50,280 nt of DNA from JACDAN01 sp036554945 (GTDB lineage Bacteria; Actinomycetota; Thermoleophilia; Gaiellales; Gaiellaceae): NCBI GenBank assembly GCA_036554945.1, contig DATBMH010000030.1, forward strand, positions 1 to 50,280. Direction: 5' to 3'. Both the position numbers and the translations under genes were made by a program. Positions 18,018 through 25,584 of this stretch are shown here, piece by piece (the stretch's first letter is position 1; the number at the start of each line of letters is the position of its first letter). Under the pieces are notes generated by a model. The model had not been told where the DNA came from, ran no database searches, and was given only the letters and a program-made list of their open reading frames with translations.

Positions 18018-18565
18018 CGGTCCTCCCCGAGCGCAGCGCGGAGCCGGTCGAGCGCGCGGCTGATCCGCATCTTCGCGGCGCTCCGTCGAACGCCCAGGAC
18101 GGCTGCGGTCTCGTCGACCGAGAGCCCGACGAAGTACCGCGCGACGACGGCGAGGCGATCCTCGTCGCCGAGCCCGTCCACAGCCGCCAGGAGCCGGCGG
18201 CGCTCGTCCACCTCGACGGTGACGGCCTCCACGGACGGCGCCGGCGCCGACATCGCCTGCGCGAACCCGGGGTGCACGAGCCGCAGCTGCCGCGCGACCG
18301 TCCGCCGCCGGTTGCGCGCCTCGTTCGCGACGATCGTCAGCAGCCACGGGCGGAACTCGGCGCCACGCCGGAACCGTCGCACGGCGCGGTGCGCCTTGAG
18401 GAACGCCGCCTGGACGACGTCCTCCGCGTCCTCGGCGGAGCGGGTGATCGCGAATGCTGTCCGGTACGCCACGGTCTGGTGCATGCGGAGCAGTGACTCG
18501 TACGCGGAGACGTCGCCCCGCTTCGCCGCGGCGACCAGCGCCGCTTCGTCAGGCGTCGACTCCAC
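18014..18565 (-). CDS. ECF-type RNA polymerase sigma factor
   Basis: Sigma70-family factor of 183 aa. Region 2 (about 15-85) shows YRTAFAITRSAEDAEDVVQAAFLKAHRAV and RPWLLTIVANEARNRRR. Region 4 (about 120-178) has the helix-turn-helix VGLSVDETAAVLGVRRSAAKMRISRA. Region 3 is lacking, as in extracytoplasmic-function factors. GTG start at 18565. The stop overlaps the anti-sigma start, so it is presumably held at the membrane by that protein and released by an outside signal. It is 32 bp downstream of the AHSA1 gene on the same strand and might share its transcript. The target regulon is unknown. Confidence 0.93.
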   Translation of the reverse strand: MESTPDEAALVAAAKRGDVSAYESLLRMHQTVAYRTAFAITRSAEDAEDVVQAAFLKAHRAVRRFRRGAEFRPWLLTIVANEARNRRRTVARQLRLVHPGFAQAMSAPAPSVEAVTVEVDERRRLLAAVDGLGDEDRLAVVARYFVGLSVDETAAVLGVRRSAAKMRISRALDRLRAALGEDR

Positions 18566-18597
18566 TCATATGTCGTACACCGGATCGGGCCGAAAGG

Positions 18598-19062
18598 TCA
18601 CATTCGGCGAACCAGACCCTCCAGGTTGGCGAGGCAGGCCTCCCAGCCGTGGGCGTGCAGGTCGCGGATCTCGTCGTTCGCGAAGCCCGTGTGCGTCAGC
18701 TCGACGTTGGTCGCTTCGCCGTCCTCCTTGAACTCGACGGTGACGACGCTCCCCGCGCTGCCCTGCATCTCGGTGGGGTTGCTCTCCCAGCTCCACGTGT
18801 AGACGAGACGCTCGGGCGGCCGCACCTCCCGGTACTCGCCGATGACGACGTGCGTCTGTCCGCTCTCGGGGTCACGCATCGCGAGCTTGTAGGAGCCGCC
18901 CGGCCGAAGGTCGACCTCGGCCTCGGGCGTCGTCCAGTCCGGCCCTGCCCGCCACCAGTCCTTCAAGACCTCGGGGCTGGTCCAGGCCTCGAACACACGC
19001 TCCCGCGGAGCGTCGAAGCGTCGGCTCATCCTGAGCACGGCTTCCTGGGTCTGCTGCGTCAT
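18598..19062 (-). CDS. SRPBCC/AHSA1-domain protein
   Basis: Protein of 154 aa with the START-like fold of the Aha1 C-terminal family. RRFDAPRERVFEAWTSPEVLKDWW, DLRPGGSYKL, LVYTWSWE and the C-terminal HGWEACLANLEGLV are standard for this group. Such proteins bind a small hydrophobic ligand or a partner; the ligand is unknown. The ATG at 19060-19062 is preceded by an excellent GGGAGGAAGG site and overlaps the ArsR stop by 4 bp. An ArsR regulator followed by an AHSA1 protein is a very common bacterial pair. Confidence 0.92.
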   Translation of the reverse strand: MTQQTQEAVLRMSRRFDAPRERVFEAWTSPEVLKDWWRAGPDWTTPEAEVDLRPGGSYKLAMRDPESGQTHVVIGEYREVRPPERLVYTWSWESNPTEMQGSAGSVVTVEFKEDGEATNVELTHTGFANDEIRDLHAHGWEACLANLEGLVRRM

Positions 19063-19394
19063 GTCCTTCCTCCCTCCCCGTCGGCGAGATACCGCTCGAC
19101 GGCGTCGAACTTCGCTTCCCACAGCTCGCGATACCGCTCGATCCACTGCTCCGCCTGGCTCATGGGGCGCGCCTCGAGACGGAGGCGATGCTCCCGCCCC
19201 TCGATCTGCCGGCTGATCAGCCCCGCGTCCTCCAGCACGCGGACGTGCTTGCTCACCGCCGGCTTCGAGAGCCGCAGTCCTCTCGATGCGTCGCCGACGG
19301 TCGCCGGTCCCTCAGCGAGCCGCTCGACGATCGTCCGCCGTGCGGGATGCGAGAGCGCGAGAAAGCTGCGGTCGAGCTGTGTGGCACTGTTCAC
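19059..19394 (-). CDS. ArsR-family winged-helix repressor
   Basis: DNA-binding regulator of 111 aa. LSHPARRTIVERLAEGPATVGDASRGLRLSKPAVSKHVRVLE is the ArsR-type winged helix and no metal-binding cysteines are visible, so it is the non-metal subgroup that accompanies AHSA1 proteins. The GTG start at 19392-19394 lies inside an inverted repeat (19389-19406), which suggests autorepression. It is coupled to the AHSA1 gene by a 4-bp overlap and divergent from a small basic ORF 29 bp away. Confidence 0.93.
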   Translation of the reverse strand: MNSATQLDRSFLALSHPARRTIVERLAEGPATVGDASRGLRLSKPAVSKHVRVLEDAGLISRQIEGREHRLRLEARPMSQAEQWIERYRELWEAKFDAVERYLADGEGGRT

Positions 19395-19406
19395 CTAAAG
19401 GTGAAC
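19389..19406. promoter_or_regulatory. Inverted repeat, probable ArsR operator
   Basis: Seven-base arms GTTCACC and GGTGAAC surround TAAA. The repeat covers the GTG start of the ArsR gene and abuts the A/T-rich element TATATAG that would serve as -10 for one or both divergent genes. ArsR-type repressors bind such palindromes. Binding by this particular protein is inferred from position. Confidence 0.55.
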
Positions 19407-19410
19407 TATA

Positions 19411-19416
19411 TAGGAT
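19411..19416 (+). promoter_or_regulatory. -10 element for a leaderless small basic ORF
   Basis: TAGGAT ends 7 nt before the ATG at 19424. No Shine-Dalgarno is present. The neighbouring TATATA on the other strand could serve the ArsR gene, so one small A/T-rich patch may act in both directions. Confidence 0.45.
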
Positions 19417-19423
19417 CCGTGCG

Positions 19424-19564
19424 ATGGGACGCGGCAGCAGGCCGAAGGTGCGCTGGGCGCGAGATCGCCAGCGGAAGAAGAAGGAGCGTCTGAAGGCGAA
19501 GAACCCCGCGCCTGCCGACAAGGCTCCGGCTGCGCCGCGCCGCCGGCGGGCTAGCTCGAGCTAG
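19424..19564 (+). CDS. Small highly basic protein (46 aa)
   Basis: Starts MGRGSRPKVRWARDRQRKKK and has about 18 Lys/Arg residues in 46. The pattern is that of a small nucleic-acid or ribosome-associated protein; I recall similar short ORFs in actinobacteria but cannot name a family. A leaderless start is supported by TAGGAT 7 nt upstream. The 3' end overlaps the convergent gatB end by 14 bp. Its codons are high in G/C at third positions like the neighbours. Confidence 0.55.
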   Translation: MGRGSRPKVRWARDRQRKKKERLKAKNPAPADKAPAAPRRRRASSS

Positions 19565-20957
19565 TCAGCTTCTCCCGGAGCAGCTCGTTCACGACCTTCG
19601 GGTCGGCCTTGCCCTGCGTCTCGCGCATGACCTGCCCGACGAAGAACCCGAGCAGCCCTTCCTTGCCGCCCCGGTACGACTCGACCTGGCCGGGGTTCGC
19701 CTCGAGGATCCGGTCGACGATCGGCTCGAGCTCGGACGTGTCCGCGACCAGTCCGTCGCCGAGATACGCCTCCGCGCTGAACCCCGCGTCGCCGCTCTTC
19801 GCGAGCGCCTCGGTGAACCGGTCGCGCGGGATGCTCGAGCGCGCCTCGATCAGCTTGCCGAGCTCGTCCGGGTCGACGGCCGCCGGGTCGGCGCCCGAGG
19901 CGGCGAACTGGTTCATCAGCACGTTCGCGACCGACCGCCGGTCCCCGGGGACGCGCTCGTAGAGCGAGTCGCGCCCGCTCGTGACGAGGTCGGCTGCCGT
20001 CGCGTGGTCGAGATCCGCAGCGAGACGGCGGATCCGCGCGCCCGGCAGCTCCGGCAGCTCCGCCCTCGCCCGCTCGACCAGCTCCGCGGGCGGCTCGATC
20101 GGCACGAGGTCGGGCTCCGGGAAGTACCGGTAGTCCTGCGCCTCCTCCTTGGACCGGAGCGGGGGCGCGGACTCCTTGCCCGGATCGAAGTGGAGCGTCT
20201 CCTGCTCGACCTCCCCGCCCGACTCGTAGATCCCGACCTGCCGCTCGACCTCGCGCTCGATCGCGCGTGCCGCGAAGGCGAACGAGTTCAGGTTCTTGAG
20301 CTCGGTCCGCGTTCGCAGCTCGTCCGAGCCCTCGGGCCGGACGGACACGTTGACGTCGAACCGCAGCGAGCCCTTCTCCATCTCCGCGTCCGAGATCCCG
20401 AGCTCGACCACGGTCTGCCGAAGCAGCTGCAGGAACCTGCGCGCGTCCTCCGCGGAGCGCAGGTCGGGCTGCGTCACGATCTCGACGAGCGGCGTGCCTG
20501 CCCGGTTGAAGTCGACGAGCGTCGCGCTGGCGCCGGAGATCCGGCCCTCGGCGGTCCCGAGGTGGACGTTCTTGGCGGCGTCCTCCTCGAGGTGCGCCCG
20601 CACGATCCCGACCTCGGTGTCGCCGCCCTCACCGGGGACGAGCAGCCGGCCCTCGACGCAGAGCGGCTCGTCGTACTGGGAGATCTGGTAGCCCTTCGGA
20701 TTGTCCGGATAGAAGTAGTTCTTCCGGTGGAAGACGGCGTGCTCGGCGATCCGGCACTCGAGCGCCAGCCCCAGCTTCACGGTCCACTCGATCGCCTTCT
20801 CGTTCGGAACCGGCAGCGAGCCCGGGTGCGCGAGGCAGACGGGACAGGTCCGCGAGTTCTCCGGCTCCGAGTAGGTGACCTCGCAGCGGCAGAACATCTT
20901 CGTCCGCGTCTTCAGATGGATGTGGATCTCGAGGCCGATGACGGGCTCCCAGCTCAC
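19551..20957 (-). CDS. gatB: Asp-tRNA(Asn)/Glu-tRNA(Gln) amidotransferase subunit B
   Basis: tRNA-binding and kinase subunit of GatCAB, 468 aa. It starts with SWEPVIGLEIHIHLKTRTKMFC and includes CRCEV...CPVCLAHPGSLPV (zinc-type Cys cluster), FHRKNYFYPDNPKGYQISQ and DFNRAGTPLVEIVT, all family signatures. The C-terminal YqeY-like tail (about 400-468) ends in GFFVGQVMRETQGKADP. The GTG at 20955-20957 overlaps the gatA stop as GTGA. The open frame continues upstream over gatA but this is the homologous start. The enzyme converts misacylated Glu-tRNA(Gln) or Asp-tRNA(Asn) to the correct amide. Confidence 0.97.
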   Translation of the reverse strand: MSWEPVIGLEIHIHLKTRTKMFCRCEVTYSEPENSRTCPVCLAHPGSLPVPNEKAIEWTVKLGLALECRIAEHAVFHRKNYFYPDNPKGYQISQYDEPLCVEGRLLVPGEGGDTEVGIVRAHLEEDAAKNVHLGTAEGRISGASATLVDFNRAGTPLVEIVTQPDLRSAEDARRFLQLLRQTVVELGISDAEMEKGSLRFDVNVSVRPEGSDELRTRTELKNLNSFAFAARAIEREVERQVGIYESGGEVEQETLHFDPGKESAPPLRSKEEAQDYRYFPEPDLVPIEPPAELVERARAELPELPGARIRRLAADLDHATAADLVTSGRDSLYERVPGDRRSVANVLMNQFAASGADPAAVDPDELGKLIEARSSIPRDRFTEALAKSGDAGFSAEAYLGDGLVADTSELEPIVDRILEANPGQVESYRGGKEGLLGFFVGQVMRETQGKADPKVVNELLREKLTSSS

Positions 20958-22360
20958 GTCAGTCGCTCCGGGACGAAGTCGAAGCCGATCGCCGTCTCCA
21001 GCGCGTGGCCGACGCGGAAGAGCAGGTTCTCCGAGAACTGCGGGCCGATCAGCTGGAAGCCGACGGGCAGGCCCTCCGACAGGCCGCACGGGATCGAGAG
21101 CCCCGGCAGCCCCGCCATGTTGGACGGGATCGTCAGGACGTCGGAGAGGTACATCGCGAGCGGGTTCTCGGCCTTCTCGCCGAGCTTGAAGGCGACGGTC
21201 GGCGAGGTCGGGCTGACGAGCACGTCGAAGCTCTCGAAGGCGGCCGCGTGCTCGTGCGAGATCACGGTCCGGACCTTCTGGGCCTGGCCGTAGTAGGCGT
21301 CGTAGTAGCCCGCGGAGAGCGCGTAGGCGCCGAGCATGATCCGCCGCTTGGGCTCGTCGCCGAAGCCCGCGTCGCGCGTCCTCTCGTACATCTCGCGGAC
21401 GTTCGCGCCGTCGACCCGCAGCCCGTAGCGCACACCGTCGTACCGCGCCAGGTTCGACGAGGCCTCGGCCGGCGCGACCAGGTAGTAGCAGGCGAGCCCG
21501 TACTCGACCGACCGCGGCAGCGTCGTCTCCCCCACCTCGGCTCCCAGCTCGCGGCAGAGGTCGATCGTGCGGTCGACGGCCTCCTTGACGCCCGGCTCGA
21601 TGCCTTCGGCCTCGTTGAGCTCGGCCGGGACGCCGACGCGGACGCCTTTCAGATCCTCGCCCTCCGGGAGCTCGACCGGCTGCGGCAGGTCGACGGTCGT
21701 CGTGTCGTACGGGTCCCGCCCGGCCACGATCCGGTACAGGAGCGCGTTGTCCCGGACCGTCTTCGTCATCGGGCCGATCTGGTCGAGGCTGGACGCGAAG
21801 GCGACGATCCCGTAGCGCGAGACGGTGCCGTAGGTCGGGCGCAGGCCGACGATCCCGCACAGCGACGCCGGCTGCTTCACGGAGCCGCCGGTGTCCGAGC
21901 CGAGCGCCCAGGGCGCGAGCCCTCCCGCGACCGCCGCGGCCGAGCCGCCGGACGAGCCGCCGGGCACGCGCTCGGGATCCCACGGGTTGCGCGTCGGGCC
22001 GAAGGCCGAGTTCTCCGTGGACGAGCCCATGGCGAACTCGTCCATGTTCGTCTTGCCGATCAGCGGCAGGCCCGCCTCGCGGCAGCGCGCCGCGACCGTC
22101 GAGTCGAAGACCGGGACGTAGCCGGCGAGGATCTTCGACGCGGCGGTCGTCTCGACGCCTTTCGTCGAGATCAGGTCCTTGAACGCGATCGGGACGCCGC
22201 CGCCCTCGCTCTCGTCCACGGTGCGCAGGTACGCATGCAGCTCGCCGTCCCGCTCGCCGATCGCGTCGAGGTACGCGGCGTGGAGCTCCGCCGCCGAGGC
22301 CTCGCCGCGCTCGATCAGGCCGCTTGCCTCCTCGGCCGTCAGACGCAGCGTGTCGATCAC
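20954..22360 (-). CDS. gatA: Glutamyl-tRNA(Gln) amidotransferase subunit A
   Basis: Amidase subunit of GatCAB, 468 aa, releasing ammonia from glutamine. The amidase signature is complete: PIAFKDLISTKG with the catalytic Lys, GSSTENSAFGPTRNP, PGGSSGGSAAAVAGG with the cis-Ser, and GSDTGGSVKQPA with the Ser nucleophile. The GTG start at 22358-22360 overlaps the gatC stop, and the stop overlaps the gatB start, giving the usual gatC-gatA-gatB coupled operon. Confidence 0.97.
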   Translation of the reverse strand: MIDTLRLTAEEASGLIERGEASAAELHAAYLDAIGERDGELHAYLRTVDESEGGGVPIAFKDLISTKGVETTAASKILAGYVPVFDSTVAARCREAGLPLIGKTNMDEFAMGSSTENSAFGPTRNPWDPERVPGGSSGGSAAAVAGGLAPWALGSDTGGSVKQPASLCGIVGLRPTYGTVSRYGIVAFASSLDQIGPMTKTVRDNALLYRIVAGRDPYDTTTVDLPQPVELPEGEDLKGVRVGVPAELNEAEGIEPGVKEAVDRTIDLCRELGAEVGETTLPRSVEYGLACYYLVAPAEASSNLARYDGVRYGLRVDGANVREMYERTRDAGFGDEPKRRIMLGAYALSAGYYDAYYGQAQKVRTVISHEHAAAFESFDVLVSPTSPTVAFKLGEKAENPLAMYLSDVLTIPSNMAGLPGLSIPCGLSEGLPVGFQLIGPQFSENLLFRVGHALETAIGFDFVPERLT

Positions 22361-22638
22361 GCCGGCGGCACCTTGAAGAACTCGCCGTGCGTGTCGGGCG
22401 CGTTCGCGAGCGACTCCTCGACGGGCAGCGACGCCGCCGGCTCGTCCGGGGCCCAGACGTTCACGACGTCCAGCGGGTGAGCCGTGGGCTCGACGTCGGA
22501 GAGCTCGAGCTCGGAGACCTTCGCGACCGCCTCGAGGATCGCGCTCAGCTGCTCGGTGAAGCGCGCGACCTCGTCGCCGCTCAGCTCGAGCCGCGCGAGC
22601 CTGGCGACGTGCAGGACTTCGTCGGATGTGATCGCCAT
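22357..22638 (-). CDS. gatC: Glutamyl-tRNA(Gln) amidotransferase subunit C
   Basis: Small stabilising subunit, 93 aa. VLHVARLARLELSGDEVARFTEQLSAIL and VEPTAHPLDVVNVWAPDE match GatC. ATG at 22636-22638 with no Shine-Dalgarno. The csp terminator hairpin lies just upstream, so the operon either has its own promoter in that 72-bp gap or is reached by read-through. Confidence 0.96.
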   Translation of the reverse strand: MAITSDEVLHVARLARLELSGDEVARFTEQLSAILEAVAKVSELELSDVEPTAHPLDVVNVWAPDEPAASLPVEESLANAPDTHGEFFKVPPA

Positions 22639-22648
22639 AGGTGAAAAG

Positions 22649-22689
22649 TCTTCCGGAAACGAAGAACGCGGGCCTCTCGGCCCGCGTTC
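22649..22689 (-). terminator. Transcription terminator of the cold-shock gene
   Basis: On the minus strand an 11-bp perfect stem (GAACGCGGGCC / GGCCCGCGTTC, loop GAGA, 22689-22664) is followed by TTCGTTTCC. The T-run is imperfect but the stem is very strong, and it lies 22 bp after the csp stop. Confidence 0.75.
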
Positions 22690-22710
22690 GACGACGAAAC
22701 GAGAGAAGCT

Positions 22711-22911
22711 CTAGATGGTCGTGACGTTCGAGGCCTGCAGGCCCTTGTCGCCCTGGACGACCTCGAACTGCACCCGCTGACCCTCGGTCAGCGAGCGATA
22801 ACCCTCTGCCTGGATCGCCGAGTGATGGACGAAGACGTCGTCGCCGTCCTCACGCTCGATGAATCCGTAGCCCTTCTCGTTTGAAAACCACTTCACGGTG
22901 CCCTCAGGCAA
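22711..22911 (-). CDS. csp: Cold-shock protein (CspA family)
   Basis: RNA chaperone of 66 aa, the standard family length. It has GTVKWFSNEKGYGFI (RNP1 KGYGFI) and DVFVHHSAI (RNP2). The TTG at 22909-22911 is chosen: AAGGAGGA lies 5 nt upstream and the protein then begins MPEGTVKWF as in homologues. A longer frame from a TTG at 22926 would translate the ribosome-binding site itself and is rejected. A long leader upstream (22912 to about 22980) is typical for csp mRNAs, and a strong terminator follows. Confidence 0.96.
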   Translation of the reverse strand: MPEGTVKWFSNEKGYGFIEREDGDDVFVHHSAIQAEGYRSLTEGQRVQFEVVQGDKGLQASNVTTI

Positions 22912-22983
22912 TCGTTCCTCCTTCAACTACGAACGACGGCCCGGGCACCGAGCCGCCGAACAAGTGCATCAACGCGCGGCACC

Positions 22984-23817
22984 TTAGCAGCGCCTGAGGC
23001 GGGCGGCGGTGACGGTATTGCGAAGGAGCGACGCGATCGTCATCGGCCCGACCCCGCCGGGAACCGGCGTGAGGAGGCCCGCGACCGCTTCAACAGCGGG
23101 ATCGACGTCCCCACGCAGGCCCTCCTCGGTGCGGTTCATCCCGACGTCCACGACTGCTGCGCCGGGTTTGACCATGTCGGCTGTGAGCACATCGACGCGG
23201 CCCACGGCGACCACGACGACGTCCGCCTCGCGCGTGTGCGCACCGAGGTCGTTCGTCCGCGAGTGCGCGATCGTCACGGTCGCGTTGGCGCCGAGCAGCA
23301 GGAGCGACATCGGCTTGCCGACGATCAGGCTGCGACCGACGACCACGGCGCGGGCGCCTTCGAGCGGCACCTCGTACTCCTCCAGCAGGCGCATGACGCC
23401 GAGCGGCGTGGCCGGCGCGAACCGCGGCTCGCCGGCGTAGAGCCGGGCGGCGTTGTCCGGGTGGAACCCGTCGACGTCCTTCGCCGGGTCGAGCAGACGC
23501 ACCGCGGCCTCCTCGTCGAGATGCGCCGGGAGCGGCGACTGGATCAGGATCCCGTCGACGCGCTCGTCGGCGTTCAGCTGCCCGACGAGGGCCTCGAGCT
23601 CCTCCTGCGTCGTCTCCGCCGGCAGCCGCTGGTCGATCGACCGGATCCCGACCTCCTCCGCCGCCTCGTGCTTGCGGCGGATGTAGATGTCGGACGCGGG
23701 GTCGTCGCCGACGAGGATGGTCGCCAGGCCGACCTCGCCGAAGGCGCGGATCTCCCCGGCGATCTCGGCACGGAGCCGCTCCGCCAGTCCCTTGCCGTCC
23801 ATGAGGCGTGCCGCCAC
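22984..23817 (-). CDS. folD: Methylenetetrahydrofolate dehydrogenase/cyclohydrolase
   Basis: Bifunctional one-carbon enzyme of 277 aa interconverting 5,10-methylene-, methenyl- and 10-formyl-THF. YIRRKHEAAEEVGI carries the catalytic Tyr/Lys pair, ILIQSPLPAHLDEE and KDVDGFHPDN the substrate signature, VVVGRSLIVGKPMSLLL the cofactor site, and TPVPGGVGPMTIASLL the C-terminal signature. GTG start at 23815-23817 with TAACCT 7 nt upstream on the minus strand; an in-frame ATG at 23802 is the alternative. Divergent from the HMG-CoA reductase gene by 23 bp. Confidence 0.96.
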   Translation of the reverse strand: MAARLMDGKGLAERLRAEIAGEIRAFGEVGLATILVGDDPASDIYIRRKHEAAEEVGIRSIDQRLPAETTQEELEALVGQLNADERVDGILIQSPLPAHLDEEAAVRLLDPAKDVDGFHPDNAARLYAGEPRFAPATPLGVMRLLEEYEVPLEGARAVVVGRSLIVGKPMSLLLLGANATVTIAHSRTNDLGAHTREADVVVVAVGRVDVLTADMVKPGAAVVDVGMNRTEEGLRGDVDPAVEAVAGLLTPVPGGVGPMTIASLLRNTVTAARLRRC

Positions 23818-23824
23818 GGCGGCG

Positions 23825-23834
23825 AGGTTAACCT
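23825..23834. promoter_or_regulatory. Palindromic shared -10 between folD and the HMG-CoA reductase gene
   Basis: AGGTTAACCT is a perfect palindrome, so each strand carries TAACCT. It ends 6 nt before the reductase GTG (23841) and 7 nt before the folD GTG (23817), the distances expected of leaderless mRNAs. No Shine-Dalgarno precedes either gene. It could also be a repressor site. Confidence 0.5.
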
Positions 23835-23840
23835 GCCGCC

Positions 23841-25055
23841 GTGGAGCTGCGCCGGTGGCCGCGCAAGAACGACCCCGCGTCGATCAAGGAGCGCCAGGAG
23901 GCGCTCGACGGCCGCGTCGACCCCGAGGTCTTCGACCGGGACCTGACGCCGTGGGTCAAGGCGCAGGAGGCGCTCACGGGCGTCTCGGTGATCCCGACCG
24001 CGGTGATCGGGCCGCTTGTGATCTCCCTCGGCGACTACGAGCTCACGGAGCCCGACGGCGTCGTGGCCGAGCGGGGCCGGGCGACGGAGAACGTCTTCGT
24101 CCCGCTCGCCCACACCGAGGGCTCGATGTCGGACTCGCTGTTCCGGGGCGGGTGGGCCGCCGCCGAGTCGGGCGGGTTCCGAACGTACGTGCTCCACGAC
24201 AGGATCACCAGAGCGTCCTGCTTCGTCTGCAAATCGGCAGAGGAAGCGCTCGCCCTTGCAACCTGGATCCACGACGAGCTCGAGACGATGCGCGGCTGGA
24301 TCGCGGAGCTCGACGACCCGTCGGTGTCGCGCCACGCGAAGCTGCGGGAGGTCAAGACGCACGTCGTCGGCCCGATGTGCCACGTCCTCTGGCGCTGGAC
24401 GACCGGCGACGCGGTGGGCGCGAACATGATGACCCGCAACTCCTACTTCCTGAACATGGGCTACGTGATGGAGCGAGCCCCGGTGACGCCGGAGCGCGCG
24501 CTCCTCGAGGCCAACATGGGCGGCGACAAGAAGGTCTCGCACGAGTTCTTCCAGCAGGGCCACGGGAAGACGGTGATCGCCGAGGCCACGCTCAGCGAGG
24601 ACGCGATCCGGCGGGTGCTGCGGACCACGGTCGACGACCTGCTCGAGCTGTCCTGGGCCGGGACCCACGGCGCGGTCGCCTCCGGGATGCAGTCGGTGGC
24701 GTTCACGCCGGCGACCGCGATCGCCGCGATCTTCGCCGCCACCGGGCAGGACCTCGGCATGGTCGGGACGAGCTCCATGTGCCACGGCACCGGCCGGCGG
24801 GTCGAAGGCGGCCTGCACGTCTCCCTCCGGCTGCCCGGGCTCGAGGTCAGCACGGTCGGCGGCGGGACGACCCTCCCGTACGCGCGCTCGTGGCTCGCCC
24901 TCATGGACTGCGCGGGCCCGGGGAAGGTCTACCGCTTCGCCCAGATCGTGGCGGCCGCGACGCTCGCGCTGGAGATCTCCGCCTCGGCCTCGATGGCCAC
25001 GGCCGGCTCGGCGAACTTCTTCAAGGCGCACTTCGAGCGCGGCGGCCTTCGCTAG
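23841..25055 (+). CDS. Divergent HMG-CoA reductase homologue
   Basis: Protein of 404 aa that aligns by eye with HMG-CoA reductase along its length. HTEGSMSDS (Glu93), TTGDAVGANMM (188-197), GGDKK (Lys230), TGQD (Asp304), STVGGGTT (337-344) and a C-terminal AHFERGG (His397) cover the four expected catalytic residues. The family reduces HMG-CoA to mevalonate or runs the reverse in mevalonate degraders. No other mevalonate gene is in the window. The sequence is far from classical forms, so another acyl-CoA substrate is possible. GTG start with TAACCT 6 nt upstream. A hotdog thioesterase follows after 5 bp, so the pair is likely one operon. Confidence 0.8.
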   Translation: MELRRWPRKNDPASIKERQEALDGRVDPEVFDRDLTPWVKAQEALTGVSVIPTAVIGPLVISLGDYELTEPDGVVAERGRATENVFVPLAHTEGSMSDSLFRGGWAAAESGGFRTYVLHDRITRASCFVCKSAEEALALATWIHDELETMRGWIAELDDPSVSRHAKLREVKTHVVGPMCHVLWRWTTGDAVGANMMTRNSYFLNMGYVMERAPVTPERALLEANMGGDKKVSHEFFQQGHGKTVIAEATLSEDAIRRVLRTTVDDLLELSWAGTHGAVASGMQSVAFTPATAIAAIFAATGQDLGMVGTSSMCHGTGRRVEGGLHVSLRLPGLEVSTVGGGTTLPYARSWLALMDCAGPGKVYRFAQIVAAATLALEISASASMATAGSANFFKAHFERGGLR

Positions 25056-25060
25056 CCGTC

Positions 25061-25534
25061 GTGCGGGTCCCGCCCCCGCACCACGACCCAGCCTGCTGGG
25101 GCTGCGGGGACAACCCGACGGGCATCCACCTCCCGCATCCCACCGACGAGGGCATCACGGAGTACGAGGCGCGCTTCAGCTTCGCCGAGCACCACCAGGC
25201 CGGGCCGGGCTTCGTCCACGGCGGCCTCGTCGCAGCCGCGCTGGACGAGGCGGCCGGGATCCTCGCGACCTGGTACCGCTTCCCGTCGGTGACGGCGGAG
25301 CTGACGATCCGCTTCCGCCGCCCGGTGCACATCAACCGCGAGCTCCGGATCGGCGCGCGCCTGCTCGAGGACCGCGGGCGGCGCTTCGACGTCGAAGCCG
25401 AGCTCCACGACGGCGAGGAGCTGCTCGCGTCGGCGCGGGGCACCTGGGCGCACGTCCCGTTCGAGCACTTCCTCCAGACGCCCGAGGGCCGCGCCGCGCG
25501 GGACGCCTGGCGCGAGCGCTTGACGAGCGACTGA
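25061..25534 (+). CDS. PaaI-type hotdog thioesterase
   Basis: Acyl-CoA thioesterase-like protein of 157 aa. The N-terminus has CWGCGDNPTGIHL, a Cys pair common in this subgroup. GPGFVHGGLVAAALDEAAG is the hotdog active-site helix with HGG and the acidic residue, and VTAELTIRFRRPVHI is the following strand. The GTG at 25061 lies 5 bp after the stop of the HMG-CoA reductase homologue, so the two are co-transcribed and may act on related acyl-CoAs, which is inference. Confidence 0.88.
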   Translation: MRVPPPHHDPACWGCGDNPTGIHLPHPTDEGITEYEARFSFAEHHQAGPGFVHGGLVAAALDEAAGILATWYRFPSVTAELTIRFRRPVHINRELRIGARLLEDRGRRFDVEAELHDGEELLASARGTWAHVPFEHFLQTPEGRAARDAWRERLTSD

Positions 25535-25584
25535 TCCCTCCCCTACCCTGGAACGGTTCCGGCCCGCGACGAAAGGAGGCGGCT

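Noticed and set aside
22912..22926. Five-residue longer cold-shock protein starting at TTG 22926
   Set aside because: Those codons are the Shine-Dalgarno AAGGAGGA itself, and homologues start five residues later.
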